The notes: generated by a model from the sequence alone, not told the origin. A stretch of 64,000 nt of DNA from Schlegelella_A sp965246805 (GCA_965246805.1 CBDFFO010000006.1:682001-746000), one strand, 5' to 3'. Numbered from the stretch's first letter, positions 32,758 to 41,849 are shown. Translations and numbers: made by a program.

Positions 32758-33582
32758 ATGGCGATGCTGAGTTTCGAGCGTAAATACCGTGTCCGCGGGG
32801 GCACGCTGGTGGGCGGCGACCTGTTCGACTTCTGGGTCGGGCCGTTCTACGTCGGCTTCTTCGGCGTGACGACCGCTTTCTTTTCGGTGATCGGCACGCT
32901 GCTGATCGTCTGGGGCGCGTCGCAGGGCCATACCTGGAACCTGTGGCAGATCTCGATCGCGCCACCCGACCTCAAATACGGCCTCGGCATGGCGCCGCTG
33001 ATGGAGGGCGGCCTCTGGCAACTGGTCACCGTGTGTGCGGTCGGATCGTTCGTCTCGTGGGCGCTGCGCGAAGTCGAGATTTGTCGCAAGCTCGGCATCG
33101 GCTACCACGTGCCGTTCGCGTTCTCGGTCGCGATCTTCGCGTACGTCACGCTGACGGTGGTACGACCGATCCTGATGGGCGCCTGGGGCAACGGCTTCCC
33201 GTACGGGATCATGAGCCACCTCGACTGGGTCTCGAATACCGGCTACCAGTACCTGCATTTCCACTACAACCCCGCTCACATGTTGGCGGTGAGCTTCTTC
33301 TTCGCGACCACGTTCGCGCTGTCGCTGCATGGCGCGCTCATCCTCTCGGCGACCAACCCGGCAAAGGGCCAGACGGTGAAGACCGCGGAGCACGAGAACA
33401 CCTTCTTCCGCGACACCATCGGCTACTCGATCGGGACCCTAGGCATCCACCGCCTCGGCCTGTTCCTCGCGCTGTCTGCCGGCTTCTGGAGCGCCGTTTG
33501 CATCGTGATCAGCGGGCCCTTCTGGACCCGGGGCTGGCCCGAATGGTGGAGCTGGTGGCTGAACCTTCCCATTTGGAGATGA
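32758..33582 (+). CDS. pufL: Photosynthetic reaction centre L subunit PufL
   Basis: L chain of the type II reaction centre, 274 residues with five transmembrane helices. Landmark segments are ERKYRVRGGTLVGGDLFDFW at the N-terminus, YHVPFAFSVAIFAYVTLTVV, and SNTGYQYLHFHYNPAHMLAV with the bacteriochlorophyll-ligand histidines. SLHGALILSA and NTFFRDTIGYSIGTLGIHR include Fe/quinone ligands. ATG 32758 follows GGGG. Unlike many purple bacteria, its stop does not overlap pufM; 148 bases intervene. Confidence 0.97.
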   Translation: MAMLSFERKYRVRGGTLVGGDLFDFWVGPFYVGFFGVTTAFFSVIGTLLIVWGASQGHTWNLWQISIAPPDLKYGLGMAPLMEGGLWQLVTVCAVGSFVSWALREVEICRKLGIGYHVPFAFSVAIFAYVTLTVVRPILMGAWGNGFPYGIMSHLDWVSNTGYQYLHFHYNPAHMLAVSFFFATTFALSLHGALILSATNPAKGQTVKTAEHENTFFRDTIGYSIGTLGIHRLGLFLALSAGFWSAVCIVISGPFWTRGWPEWWSWWLNLPIWR

Positions 33583-33587
33583 ATGAC

Positions 33588-33664
33588 GGCCCCAAGGCCG
33601 CCGGTTACGGCGTCCGCCCCCCAAGGGGAGCAAAAGAGGCTTGGGGCGGCCCGGCGCCTCTTTT
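33588..33664. repeat. Inverted-repeat unit in the pufL-pufM spacer
   Basis: Nested dyads fill this stretch: CGGCC-CCAA-GGCCG (33589-33602), ccgccccccaag paired with cttggggcgg, and a perfect 9-bp stem AAAAGAGGC/GCCTCTTTT (33632-33640, 33656-33664) with a 15-base loop. It resembles short intergenic repeats common in Burkholderiales. It separates two genes that are usually overlapping, so it may be an inserted element or an mRNA-processing structure. Confidence 0.65.
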
Positions 33665-33730
33665 GATCAGCTTCGAGCGGCGCGCAACGCACTTCTCGAC
33701 ACGACATCGACACAGCCCTAGGAGACCTTG

Positions 33731-34714
33731 ATGGCTGCTGAGTACCAGAACATCTTCACCCGCGTACAGGCTTACGGGCCGGCGTACGTGGGCATCCCTC
33801 TGGCGAGCGACAACAAGGAACGCGAGGGTCCGCCGGTGCATGCGTACTGGCTCGGCAAGTTCGGCGATGCGCAGCTAGGTCCGATCTACCTCGGCTGGTT
33901 CGGCCTCGCGTCGTTGATCTGCGGCTTCATCGCGATCGAGATCATTGGCCTCAACATGCTCGCGTCGGTGAACTGGAACCCGATCCAGTTCGTGCGCCAG
34001 TTGCCGTGGCTCGCCCTCGAGCCGCCGCCGCCGAGCCTGGGTATCAAGCTCTTCCCGCCACTCAACCAGGGCGGCTGGTGGCTGATGGCCGGTTTCTTCA
34101 TGACGAGCGCGGTGCTGCTGTGGTGGGTGCGCATGTACCGCCGCGCGCGCGCGCTCGGCATGGGCACGCACGTGGCCTGGGCCTTCGCCGCGGCGATCTG
34201 GTTGATGCTGGTGCTCGGCTTCATCCGACCGCTGCTGATGGGCAGCTTCGGCGAAGCGGTGCCGTTCGGCATCTTCCCGCACCTCGACTGGACCGCCGCG
34301 TTCTCGATCCGCTACGGCAACCTCTTCTACAACCCGTTCCACATGCTGTCGATCGCGTTCCTCTACGGCGCGACGCTGCTGTTCGCGATGCACGGCGCGA
34401 CGATCCTCGCGGTGAGTCGCTTCGGCGGCGAGCGCGAGATCGAGCAGATCGTCGATCGGGGCACCGCGTCGGAACGCGCTGCGCTGTTCTGGCGCTGGAC
34501 CATGGGCTTCAACGCGACGATGGAATCGATCCACCGCTGGAGCTGGTGGTTCGCGGTGCTGTGCCCGCTGGTCGGCGGCATCGGCATCCTGCTCACCGGC
34601 ACCGTCGTCGACAACTGGTATCTTTGGGCGGTGAAGCACCACGTCGCACCGATCTATCCAGCCGTGTTCGCGCCGGTCATCGACCCGGCCACGCTGCAGG
34701 GAGTCAAGCCATGA
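33731..34714 (+). CDS. pufM: Photosynthetic reaction centre M subunit PufM
   Basis: M chain of the type II reaction centre, 327 residues. Features are the N-terminal NIFTRVQAYGPAY, five transmembrane helices, YGNLFYNPFHMLSIAFLYG with special-pair and accessory pigment histidines, and HGATILAVSRFGGEREIEQI with the Fe-binding Glu/His region. WRWTMGFNATMESIHRWSWW follows. ATG 33731 has GGAG upstream; an adjacent TTG 33728 is less likely. The stop overlaps the pufC start (ATGA). Confidence 0.97.
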   Translation: MAAEYQNIFTRVQAYGPAYVGIPLASDNKEREGPPVHAYWLGKFGDAQLGPIYLGWFGLASLICGFIAIEIIGLNMLASVNWNPIQFVRQLPWLALEPPPPSLGIKLFPPLNQGGWWLMAGFFMTSAVLLWWVRMYRRARALGMGTHVAWAFAAAIWLMLVLGFIRPLLMGSFGEAVPFGIFPHLDWTAAFSIRYGNLFYNPFHMLSIAFLYGATLLFAMHGATILAVSRFGGEREIEQIVDRGTASERAALFWRWTMGFNATMESIHRWSWWFAVLCPLVGGIGILLTGTVVDNWYLWAVKHHVAPIYPAVFAPVIDPATLQGVKP

Positions 34715-35838
34715 ACCACCTTCCATGGATCGCGCGCATCGGCTTGGTAGCCGTGGCGGCGCTCGTCGCGGGCTGCGAGAGGCCGCCGATCGACGTGGTG
34801 CAGCGCGGCTATCGCGGCACCGGGATGGATCAGGTCTACAACCCGCGCACGCTCGCTGCACAAGGGCCGCTCAATGCCGCGCCCGCCGATCTGCCCATGG
34901 CGCCTGCAGACGGCCCTCGCGCCAAGACGATCTTCAAGAATGTGCAGGTCGTCGGCGACATCAGCGTGGGCGAGTTCACGCGCCTGATGGTGTCGATGAC
35001 GAACTGGGTGTCGCCCGAACAAGGCTGCACCTACTGTCACAAGGCGGGTGAGGATTTCTCGTCCGACGCGCTTTACACCAAAGTGGTGGCGCGTCGCATG
35101 CTGCAGATGACGCGGCACATCAACACCAATTGGAAAACCCACGTCGCTGCGACGGGCGTCACCTGCTACACGTGCCACCGCGGCCAGCCGGTGCCGGCCA
35201 ACATCTGGTTCGCGCCGCCCGCCGACCCGCATGCCAACAGCTTCGCCGGCAGCCACGCCGGTCAGAACTCACCGCAGCTCTCGGTGGCTCTCGCATCCTT
35301 GCCGTTCGACCCCTTCACGCCGTTCCTCACGACCCCGAAGAGCGGCTTGAACGACGATATCCGCGTGATCGGCCCGACGGCGCTTCAGACCGGCAACCGG
35401 CGCTCGACCAAACAGACCGAGTACACCTACGGCCTGATGATGCACATGAGCAAGGCGCTCGGCGTGAACTGCACGTATTGCCACAACTCGCGTTCGTTCG
35501 CCGAATGGGACACGAGCACCCCGCAACGCGGCACGGCCTGGTACGGGATCCGCATGGCGCGAGACCTCAACACGCAATACCTCGAATCGGTCGCCGCCGT
35601 GTTGCCGAGCAACCGGCTCGGGCCGACGGGTGACGTTCCCAAGGTCAATTGCACGACGTGCCACCAGGGTGCATTCAAGCCGCTGTATGGCGCGCAGCTG
35701 CTCGCGACACACCCCGAGCTGGCGGGCGAACGGCCGTCGATGGCCGAGCCGGATGCAGCGGCAGCGGTGCCGGCGGCCGCTTCGGCGGTGCAGATCAGCG
35801 CGACGGGTTCTGCGGTGGAGGTGGCAGTCAGCAAGTAG
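34711..35838 (+). CDS. pufC: Tetraheme reaction-centre cytochrome PufC
   Basis: Membrane-anchored periplasmic cytochrome that re-reduces the oxidised special pair. It has 375 residues. The lipobox VAALVAGCERP predicts lipid attachment at Cys22. Four haem sites are visible: CTYCHKAG, CYTCHRGQ, CTYCHNSR and CTTCHQGA, spaced as two pairs. The C-terminal 40 residues are Ala-rich and variable. It starts at ATG 34711, overlapping pufM. HiPIP, encoded elsewhere in this cluster, is its likely electron donor. Confidence 0.97.
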   Translation: MNHLPWIARIGLVAVAALVAGCERPPIDVVQRGYRGTGMDQVYNPRTLAAQGPLNAAPADLPMAPADGPRAKTIFKNVQVVGDISVGEFTRLMVSMTNWVSPEQGCTYCHKAGEDFSSDALYTKVVARRMLQMTRHINTNWKTHVAATGVTCYTCHRGQPVPANIWFAPPADPHANSFAGSHAGQNSPQLSVALASLPFDPFTPFLTTPKSGLNDDIRVIGPTALQTGNRRSTKQTEYTYGLMMHMSKALGVNCTYCHNSRSFAEWDTSTPQRGTAWYGIRMARDLNTQYLESVAAVLPSNRLGPTGDVPKVNCTTCHQGAFKPLYGAQLLATHPELAGERPSMAEPDAAAAVPAAASAVQISATGSAVEVAVSK

Positions 35839-35875
35839 CCGGACGCACGTCGACGTTCGCCGCCCGCCGACGGGC

Positions 35876-36823
35876 ATGAGCGACATGCTCCGCATCGCCA
35901 CGCGCGAGAGTCGCCTCGCGATGTGGCAGGCCGAACACGTGCGCGCGTTGCTGCGCGACCGGATCGATGCGCCGGTCGAGTTGCTCGGCATGACCACGCG
36001 CGGTGACGAGATCCTCGACCGCACGCTGGCCAAGGTCGGCGGCAAGGGCCTCTTCGTCAAGGAGCTCGAAAGTGCGCTGCAGGAGGGTCGCGCACGCCTC
36101 GCGGTGCATTCGCTCAAGGACGTGCCGATGGACCTCGCCGACGGCTTCAAGCTCGCCGCGGTGCTCGAACGAGAAGACCCGCGCGACGCGCTGGTCTCGC
36201 CGAAATACGGGTCGATCGGTGCGTTGCCCTTGAAGGCAAGGGTGGGCACGTCGAGCCTTCGACGTGTCGTGCAGCTGCTGTCGTTGCGGCCGGACCTCGA
36301 TGTGCAACCCCTTCGCGGCAACCTCGACACGCGGCTGCGCAAGCTCGACGACGGGGCTTACGACGCGATCGTCCTCGCGGCGGCCGGGCTCAAGCGGCTC
36401 GGGCTCGGCCCTCGCATCGCGTGCGTGCTCGACGTGTCGGAGATGTTGCCGTGCGCCGGGCAGGGCGCTCTCGGCATCGAGGTGCGCAGCGACGACCACG
36501 ACATCTGCCGCTCGCTGCGCGACCTCAACCACCGTCCGACGTGGCTCGCCGTGCAGGCCGAACGCGCAGTCTCGCGCGCACTCGGCGGCAGTTGCAGCAT
36601 GCCGCTCGGAGCCCACGCGAGCTGGTATGGCACATCGCTCGAAGTTCAGGTGGTGTTCGGACACGCGCATCACGCCACAGCGCCGCTGTTGCGCGCCAAC
36701 CGATTCGCGCGCGTCACCAGCGACGCCGATGCACGGCAGCTCGGCACCAGTGCGGCGCATCTGCTGCTCGGTTCGAACGGTCGGCTCTATCTCGATGCCG
36801 CGTTAGCACCCGCTACTCACTGA
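35876..36823 (+). CDS. hemC: Porphobilinogen deaminase HemC
   Basis: Hydroxymethylbilane synthase joining four porphobilinogens. It has 315 residues. Signatures are the substrate-binding RIATRESRLAMWQAEHV, GGKGLFVKELE, AVHSLKDVPMDL and the dipyrromethane-cofactor cysteine in LGGSCSMPLGAHA. It starts at ATG 35876, 37 bases after pufC with no terminator between them, so it probably belongs to the puf transcript. It gives the cluster its own tetrapyrrole gene next to hemA. Confidence 0.95.
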   Translation: MSDMLRIATRESRLAMWQAEHVRALLRDRIDAPVELLGMTTRGDEILDRTLAKVGGKGLFVKELESALQEGRARLAVHSLKDVPMDLADGFKLAAVLEREDPRDALVSPKYGSIGALPLKARVGTSSLRRVVQLLSLRPDLDVQPLRGNLDTRLRKLDDGAYDAIVLAAAGLKRLGLGPRIACVLDVSEMLPCAGQGALGIEVRSDDHDICRSLRDLNHRPTWLAVQAERAVSRALGGSCSMPLGAHASWYGTSLEVQVVFGHAHHATAPLLRANRFARVTSDADARQLGTSAAHLLLGSNGRLYLDAALAPATH

Positions 36824-36942
36824 CCGGGTGACTCGCTGAATCCTTTTCCGCAGATCGCCGCGTCGAAGACCTTGCGAGTCACTGATGAGGCGGAGGCGCG
36901 TGGCACGGCGATCGTGCCGGCCGCGCGTGGAATGGCCAAGCC

Positions 36943-37584
36943 ATGCTGTCGCCGCTGCCCGAACGCCTGAAGACCGCGACCCGGCCGTTGCACACGGTGG
37001 CCGAGCGGGCGCCTTTCATGGCCGCGCTGTTGCGCGGCCAACTCGGCGTGGCGTCGTATCGCGAGCTACTCGTCAACCTGCACGTCATCTACCGGTCGCT
37101 CGAAGGCGAGCTCGATCGCCACCGAGCCGATCCCGCCATCGCGGCGATCTGGTTCCCGGGTCTCGCGCGAACCCGGGCCATCGAGAGCGACCTGGCCGCA
37201 CTGCCCGCCGCGTCGAATGCGTCGAGCATGCGGCCGTCCGCGCTCGCATACGCCCACCGACTGCTCGAGATCGGCCACGGCGAACCTCGCCGCCTCATCG
37301 CCCACGCCTACGTGCGCTTTCTCGGCGACCTGAGCGGCGGCCAGCTGCTGCAGCGCATCGTGGCCGACAAGCTCGGTGCGCCGATCGCGTTCTACGATTT
37401 CGGCAATCCGGCGCAGGTCGACGTGCTGCGGGTCGCGTTCTGCTCGGGGCTGGCCCGCATCGAGATCGACGAGCACGAGACCAACGCCGTGGTCGACGAG
37501 GCGCTCCAGGCTTTCGACCGCCATGTCGCGCTCTTCGATCAACTGTCGCGCACCACCGGACCCCCGCAGCGCGATGCCCGATGA
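36943..37584 (+). CDS. Heme oxygenase-like biliverdin-forming enzyme
   Basis: This is a 213-residue protein of the haem oxygenase (HO/BphO) superfamily. The proximal His lies in RPLHTVAERAPFM (residue 17). The distal helix motif FLGDLSGGQLLQRIV carries the flexible glycines seen in the family. Haem oxygenases open haem to biliverdin, releasing CO and iron. No bacteriophytochrome or iron-uptake gene is adjacent. The neighbours are hemC and pufC, so a link to phytochrome chromophore supply or haem turnover is inference. A 9-bp inverted repeat (36828-36836/36874-36882) lies in the 119-base gap before it. Confidence 0.85.
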   Translation: MLSPLPERLKTATRPLHTVAERAPFMAALLRGQLGVASYRELLVNLHVIYRSLEGELDRHRADPAIAAIWFPGLARTRAIESDLAALPAASNASSMRPSALAYAHRLLEIGHGEPRRLIAHAYVRFLGDLSGGQLLQRIVADKLGAPIAFYDFGNPAQVDVLRVAFCSGLARIEIDEHETNAVVDEALQAFDRHVALFDQLSRTTGPPQRDAR

Positions 37585-37647
37585 TCTCGCCCGACGCGAA
37601 TCGACTTCGCCCGCACCGTCGGCCCGATCTTTGCGAGTCCTCGCCGC

Positions 37648-38604
37648 ATGAATGAACCATCGACCCCCCACCTGAGCGACGCCTACAGCGGCGGCTCCCG
37701 CCGCATCCCGATCGAGACGCCGCACGGCCGGTTTCACGTCTGGACCAAGCGTGTCGGCCACAACCCGCGCATCCGCCTGCTGCTGCTGCACGGCGGCCCG
37801 GGCGCGACGCACGAGTACTTCGAAGCCTTCGACAGCTTCCTGCCACAGGCCGGCATCGAGTACATCTATTACGACCAGCTCGGCTCGAAACGCAGCGACC
37901 AGCCCGACGAGCCCGCGCTCTGGGACATCGAACGCTTCGTCAGCGAGGTCGAGCAGGTACGCCTCGCGCTCGGGCTCGACGCCGGCAACTTCTTCCTGCT
38001 CGGCCATTCGTGGGGCGGCATCCTCGCGATCGAATACGCGCTGCGGCACCAGCAGCATCTGAAGGGCCTCGTCGTCTCCAACATGATGGCGAGCATCCCG
38101 GCCTACAACCGATACGCTGAGACGGCGTTGATGCCGCACATCGACATCGCCGTGCTCGCCGAACTGAAGGCACTTGAAGCCGCTCAAGATTACGACAACC
38201 CGCGCTACATGGCGCTGCTGATCGAGCACCACTACGTCCACCACGTGCTGCGGCTGCCCCACGCCGAATGGCCCGACCCCGTGTTGCGCGCGTTCGCGAA
38301 CCTGAATCCGAAGGTCTACATCCCGATGCAGGGCCCGAGCGAACTGGGTGCGAGCGGCAAGCTGCTCGAGTGGGATCGCATGGCCGACCTCGCACAGATC
38401 ACCGTGCCCACGCTCACGATCGGCGGCGCCCACGACACCATGGACCCTGCGCATATGGCCGAGATGGCCACGCTGCTGCCGAACGGCCGCCATCTGCACT
38501 GCCCGACCGGCAGCCACATGTCGATGTACGACGACCAGCTCACGTACATGAACGGCCTGATCGCGTTCCTGCGCGACGTCGATCGCGACGCGGAGGCGGC
38601 TTGA
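37648..38604 (+). CDS. Proline iminopeptidase-family alpha/beta hydrolase
   Basis: Serine hydrolase of 318 residues. The oxyanion segment LLLLHGGPGATHEYFEAF, the nucleophile elbow GHSWGGILAIEYAL and the late His in TGSHMSMYD form the prolyl aminopeptidase/tricorn-factor F1 type. The HGGPG motif is diagnostic for proline iminopeptidases, which release N-terminal proline from peptides. The stop overlaps the start of an amino acid permease (TGATG), so release and transport of an amino acid may be linked. No signal peptide is visible; it is likely cytoplasmic. Confidence 0.88.
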   Translation: MNEPSTPHLSDAYSGGSRRIPIETPHGRFHVWTKRVGHNPRIRLLLLHGGPGATHEYFEAFDSFLPQAGIEYIYYDQLGSKRSDQPDEPALWDIERFVSEVEQVRLALGLDAGNFFLLGHSWGGILAIEYALRHQQHLKGLVVSNMMASIPAYNRYAETALMPHIDIAVLAELKALEAAQDYDNPRYMALLIEHHYVHHVLRLPHAEWPDPVLRAFANLNPKVYIPMQGPSELGASGKLLEWDRMADLAQITVPTLTIGGAHDTMDPAHMAEMATLLPNGRHLHCPTGSHMSMYDDQLTYMNGLIAFLRDVDRDAEAA

Positions 38605-40001
38605 TGGCCGCACCGAGCGCGCCGTTGGCGGCAGGCTTGACCACGGGCTTGGAAGCGTCAGGTGCCGCCGCTTCCCGTGACGGCGCCGAGCCTCACCTGT
38701 CGCGCGCGCTGGGTACGGCCGACCTGCTGATATACGGCCTGATCTTCATGGTGCCGATCGCGCCGTTCGCGGTGTTCGGCTTCGTTTGGCACGACGCCAA
38801 AGGCATGGTGCCGCTGGCCTACCTGATCGGCATGGTCTGCATGGTGTTCACCGCGATGAGCTATGCCGCCATGGCGCGGGCCTTCCCGAGCGCCGGCTCG
38901 GTCTACACCTATGTGCAGCGCGGGCTCGGCGAGGCGGCCGGCTTCTTCGCCGGCTGGCTCATCCTGCTCGACTACATCCTGATCCCCGCGCTGCTCTACA
39001 TCGTGAGTGCGGCCGCGCTCGGCTCGATCCTGCCGAAGGTGCCTTCCTGGGTGTGGATCGTCGGCTTCATCGCCTTCAACGGCTGCATCAACGTGCTCGG
39101 CGTACAGATGAACGCGAAGGCGAACCGGTGGCTTCTGGCCGGGGAGCTCGTCGTCCTCGCGATCTTCGTCACGGTCGGCCTCATGGCGCTGCATCGCGGC
39201 GTCGGCTCGGGCGCGCTCACCACCAAGCCGTTCTACGACGCGAGCCAGTTCAGCGTCTCGATGGCCCTCGGCGCCACGTCGATCGCGGTGTTGTCGTTCC
39301 TCGGCTTCGACGGCATCTCGACGCTCGGCGAGGAAGCGAAGGACCAAACGCACGGCGTGGCACGGGCGACCTTGCTCTCGCTGTTGTTGGTCGGCGTGCT
39401 CTTCATGTTGCAGACGTGGATCGCGGCCGAGCTCGCCGTTGGCCGCCGCTTCGACGTGCTCGACACCGCGTTCTACGACGTCGCCGATGCGGCCGGCGGC
39501 TCGTGGCTGAAGCAGCTCACGCTCGCCGCGACCGTTGTCGCCGCCGGCATCGCCAACGCGATGGCTGCGCAGGCCGCCACCTCCCGCGTTCTCTACGCCA
39601 TGGCGCGCGACGGCAAGCTGCCAGCGGCGCTGGCGCGACTGCATCCGCGGTTCAACACGCCGTACGTGGCGACTCTGGTGGTCGCGCTGGTCTCTCTCGC
39701 GGTCGGGCTCGCCTTCTCCGACCGGCTTGAAGATCTGACCCGCCTCGTCAACTTCGGCGCGCTCGCGAGCTTCCTGCTGTTGCACGTGGCCGTGGTCAAC
39801 CACTTCGCGCGACGCGGTCGCTCGACGCGCTGGCTCGTGCACGTCGTCGCACCGCTGCTCGGATTCGCGATCATCGCGTTCGTCGTCTATGAGATGGACC
39901 GGCTCGCGCTCAGCTTCGGAAGCGCGTGGCTGGTGCTCGGCGTCGTCTATTACGCGCTGCTGCGGCTGGTTTTGAAACGCGCAACGACGCTCGCCGTCTG
40001 A
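38604..40001 (+). CDS. APC-family amino acid permease
   Basis: Amino acid/polyamine permease of 465 residues with about twelve hydrophobic helices. The family-type unwound segment DLLIYGLIFMVPIAPFAVFG is in helix 1, AFPSAGSVYTYVQRGLGE in helix 2 and FLGFDGISTLGEEAKD later. The N-terminal 35 residues are hydrophilic. The start ATG 38604 shares a base with the preceding peptidase stop, so the two are one operon. Substrate is unknown; the partner suggests proline or small peptide-derived amino acids. About 235 bases follow before the next gene, with nothing recognisable. Confidence 0.9.
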   Translation: MAAPSAPLAAGLTTGLEASGAAASRDGAEPHLSRALGTADLLIYGLIFMVPIAPFAVFGFVWHDAKGMVPLAYLIGMVCMVFTAMSYAAMARAFPSAGSVYTYVQRGLGEAAGFFAGWLILLDYILIPALLYIVSAAALGSILPKVPSWVWIVGFIAFNGCINVLGVQMNAKANRWLLAGELVVLAIFVTVGLMALHRGVGSGALTTKPFYDASQFSVSMALGATSIAVLSFLGFDGISTLGEEAKDQTHGVARATLLSLLLVGVLFMLQTWIAAELAVGRRFDVLDTAFYDVADAAGGSWLKQLTLAATVVAAGIANAMAAQAATSRVLYAMARDGKLPAALARLHPRFNTPYVATLVVALVSLAVGLAFSDRLEDLTRLVNFGALASFLLLHVAVVNHFARRGRSTRWLVHVVAPLLGFAIIAFVVYEMDRLALSFGSAWLVLGVVYYALLRLVLKRATTLAV

Positions 40002-40237
40002 TCCCGCAGCGGGCGCTCGCCGCGCCGCGGCAGGCCATGCCTCGCCCGACCGCACGGCCGAACCGATCGACGGATCGCCCTTCCGCCGGCCGTATCCCGT
40101 TGGGCGCGTTCGCCGCAAAAGGCGGCCCAAAGCACGCCACTTCCGCGCCACCCGCTGCGCCGCGGCGGCCTACATTGCTTCGAATGCCCGCGTCGTGTTC
40201 GACGTGGTGGTCCCGCATCCCGGAACGTCTCGTCGCC

Positions 40238-40696
40238 GTGAACCCGTCATCGTCTTCCAACGCCCGCCGATCCCACCATTCGCCCGATCAGGCCGTGGCC
40301 GACACGGCCATCGATGGCGCGCGCGTGTTGTGGGTCGACGACGATGCGTTGATCCGCACCGTCGGCGTCACGCTGCTCAAGCAAGCCGGCGCGCAGGTGA
40401 GCGTGGCGTCGAACGGGCTCGACGCGCTCGAGTGCCTGCTGATGGAACGCTTCGACTGCATCGTGATGGATGTGCAGATGCCGGTGATGGATGGCTTGCA
40501 GGCCACGCGCCTCATCCGAGCGAACCCGCTGACCGCACATGTTCCGATCATCGCGCTCACCGGCAACACGCTCGGCGACGAACGCGTGCGGTGTGCAGCC
40601 GCCGGCATGAACGAATTCCTCGCCAAGCCGGTCGCGCCCTTGCAGCTGCAGGCCGCCGTCGCGCGCTGCCTCAACGTGCGTTCGGTCGACGGCTGA
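40238..40696 (+). CDS. Stand-alone response-regulator receiver protein
   Basis: CheY-like receiver of about 152 residues without an output domain. The acidic pocket is VLWVDDDALIRT, the phospho-acceptor Asp is in CIVMDVQMPVMDG, the switch Thr in IIALTGNT and the Lys in EFLAKPVAPLQ. GTG 40238 (VNPSSSSN) is preferred; ATG 40184 in the same frame would add a tail unlike receivers. No kinase gene is near. Sequence style is that of receivers split from hybrid histidine kinases. Confidence 0.85.
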   Translation: MNPSSSSNARRSHHSPDQAVADTAIDGARVLWVDDDALIRTVGVTLLKQAGAQVSVASNGLDALECLLMERFDCIVMDVQMPVMDGLQATRLIRANPLTAHVPIIALTGNTLGDERVRCAAAGMNEFLAKPVAPLQLQAAVARCLNVRSVDG

Positions 40697-40703
40697 ATCG
40701 ACT

Positions 40704-41312
40704 TCACCGGGCCGGGCAGGACGCCCCGGTCTCGATCCACGCACCGATCAGCTGGCCGAACTGCTGCTGCGTGCCCGGCACCGGTTCACGCGTGCCGCCC
40801 GGCTTCCAGCCCCAGCCGACGAGCGAGTCGTGGGCCATGTGTTCCTGGATCTGCGCGAGCGTCTTGCCGCCGTTGCGGGCCGGGTCCTTCACCTGTTCGC
40901 AGATCTGCGCCAGCGTTCGCTGCTGCCATGCCATGCCGACCGGCGCCATATGCCAGAGCGGGTGACCGGGCACGCCCGAGGGTTCGAAGTTCGCCGACTG
41001 ATGGCACGTGGTGCAACGCATCGCCACCGCGCCCTTGTCGTCGGCACCGCGCACCACCAGCGGGCTGTGCGGGTGCTTGTCATTGCCTTGCGTCGGCCGC
41101 TCACCGACGGGGTGGCAATTGAGGCAGCGCGGGTGCTGGATCACCTTGCCGGCCTCGACGAAGAGCGCCCGTGAGCGTTCCGAGCGGTCGCTGATGTTGG
41201 CGAAACTCTCGACCGTTTTCAGATCCACCGCGCGCGCCGACGGTGTCGCAGCGATCATCGACGCCACTGCCGTCGTGGCCAGGATCGACCAGAGCGCTCT
41301 CAACGACTTCAT
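40704..41312 (-). CDS. Di-heme cytochrome c associated with an isoquinoline oxidoreductase-type enzyme
   Basis: Exported protein of 202 residues with signal peptide (ALWSILATTAVASMIAATPS, cleavage near ARAVD) and two CxxCH sites, CLNCHPVG and CTTCHQSA. ATG 41312 has a GGAGG site; an upstream ATG 41345 adds only a basic tail. It is divergent from iorA across 65 bases. A periplasmic cytochrome is the expected electron acceptor of the molybdenum enzyme encoded next to it, which is inference from neighbourhood. Confidence 0.82.
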   Translation of the reverse strand: MKSLRALWSILATTAVASMIAATPSARAVDLKTVESFANISDRSERSRALFVEAGKVIQHPRCLNCHPVGERPTQGNDKHPHSPLVVRGADDKGAVAMRCTTCHQSANFEPSGVPGHPLWHMAPVGMAWQQRTLAQICEQVKDPARNGGKTLAQIQEHMAHDSLVGWGWKPGGTREPVPGTQQQFGQLIGAWIETGASCPAR

Positions 41313-41377
41313 GCGTGTCCTCCACGTTTTCTTCGGCGCGAGCATACTCGCGGCGTCGATTTTTCCCGGAGTGATGC

Positions 41378-41839
41378 ATGTCTCTTTCGCTGAACGTCAA
41401 CGGCACGAGGCGCCTTCTCGACGTCGATCCGAACACGCCGTTGTTGTGGGTCATCCGGGAAGACCTCGGCCTCACCGGCACCAAATACGGCTGTGGCATC
41501 GCGCAGTGCGGCGCCTGCACCGTTCACGTCGATGGCGACCCGGTGCGCTCGTGCTCGGCGCCGGTCTCGGCCGTGGTCGGCAAGGAGGTGCAGACCATCG
41601 AAGGCGTGTCGTCGCGTGCCGCGAAGGCGGTGCAGAAAGCGTGGGTCGAACTCGACGTCGTGCAGTGCGGGTATTGCCAGTCGGGCCAGATCATGTCGGC
41701 GACCGCGTTGCTCGAGAAGCTGCCTAAGCCTACCGACGCCGACATCGATCATGCGATGGCCGGCAACATCTGCCGCTGCGCCACGTATCAGCGCATCCGC
41801 GCCGCGATCCACGCGGCGTCGGTTGAGCTCACCGTTTGA
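41378..41839 (+). CDS. iorA: Isoquinoline 1-oxidoreductase-type 2Fe-2S subunit
   Basis: Small iron-sulfur subunit of a xanthine oxidase-family molybdenum hydroxylase, 153 residues. The N-terminal plant-type 2Fe-2S site is KYGCGIAQCGACTVHVDG with a later Cys in VRSCSAPV. The second, helical 2Fe-2S site is CGYCQSGQIM and GNICRCATYQRI. It feeds electrons from the large subunit to a cytochrome. The large-subunit gene begins 10 bases downstream. Real substrate (N-heterocycle or aldehyde) cannot be told from sequence. Confidence 0.92.
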   Translation: MSLSLNVNGTRRLLDVDPNTPLLWVIREDLGLTGTKYGCGIAQCGACTVHVDGDPVRSCSAPVSAVVGKEVQTIEGVSSRAAKAVQKAWVELDVVQCGYCQSGQIMSATALLEKLPKPTDADIDHAMAGNICRCATYQRIRAAIHAASVELTV

Positions 41840-41849
41840 GGAGCGCGCG

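Noticed and set aside
35839..35875. Terminator or pufX after pufC
   Set aside because: Only 37 bases with no stem followed by T run and no frame; hemC appears to be read through.
40002..40237. N-terminal extension of the receiver protein into the upstream gap
   Set aside because: The frame is open but encodes Arg/Pro/Ala-rich sequence unlike any receiver; starts at 40238 or 40184 are adequate.
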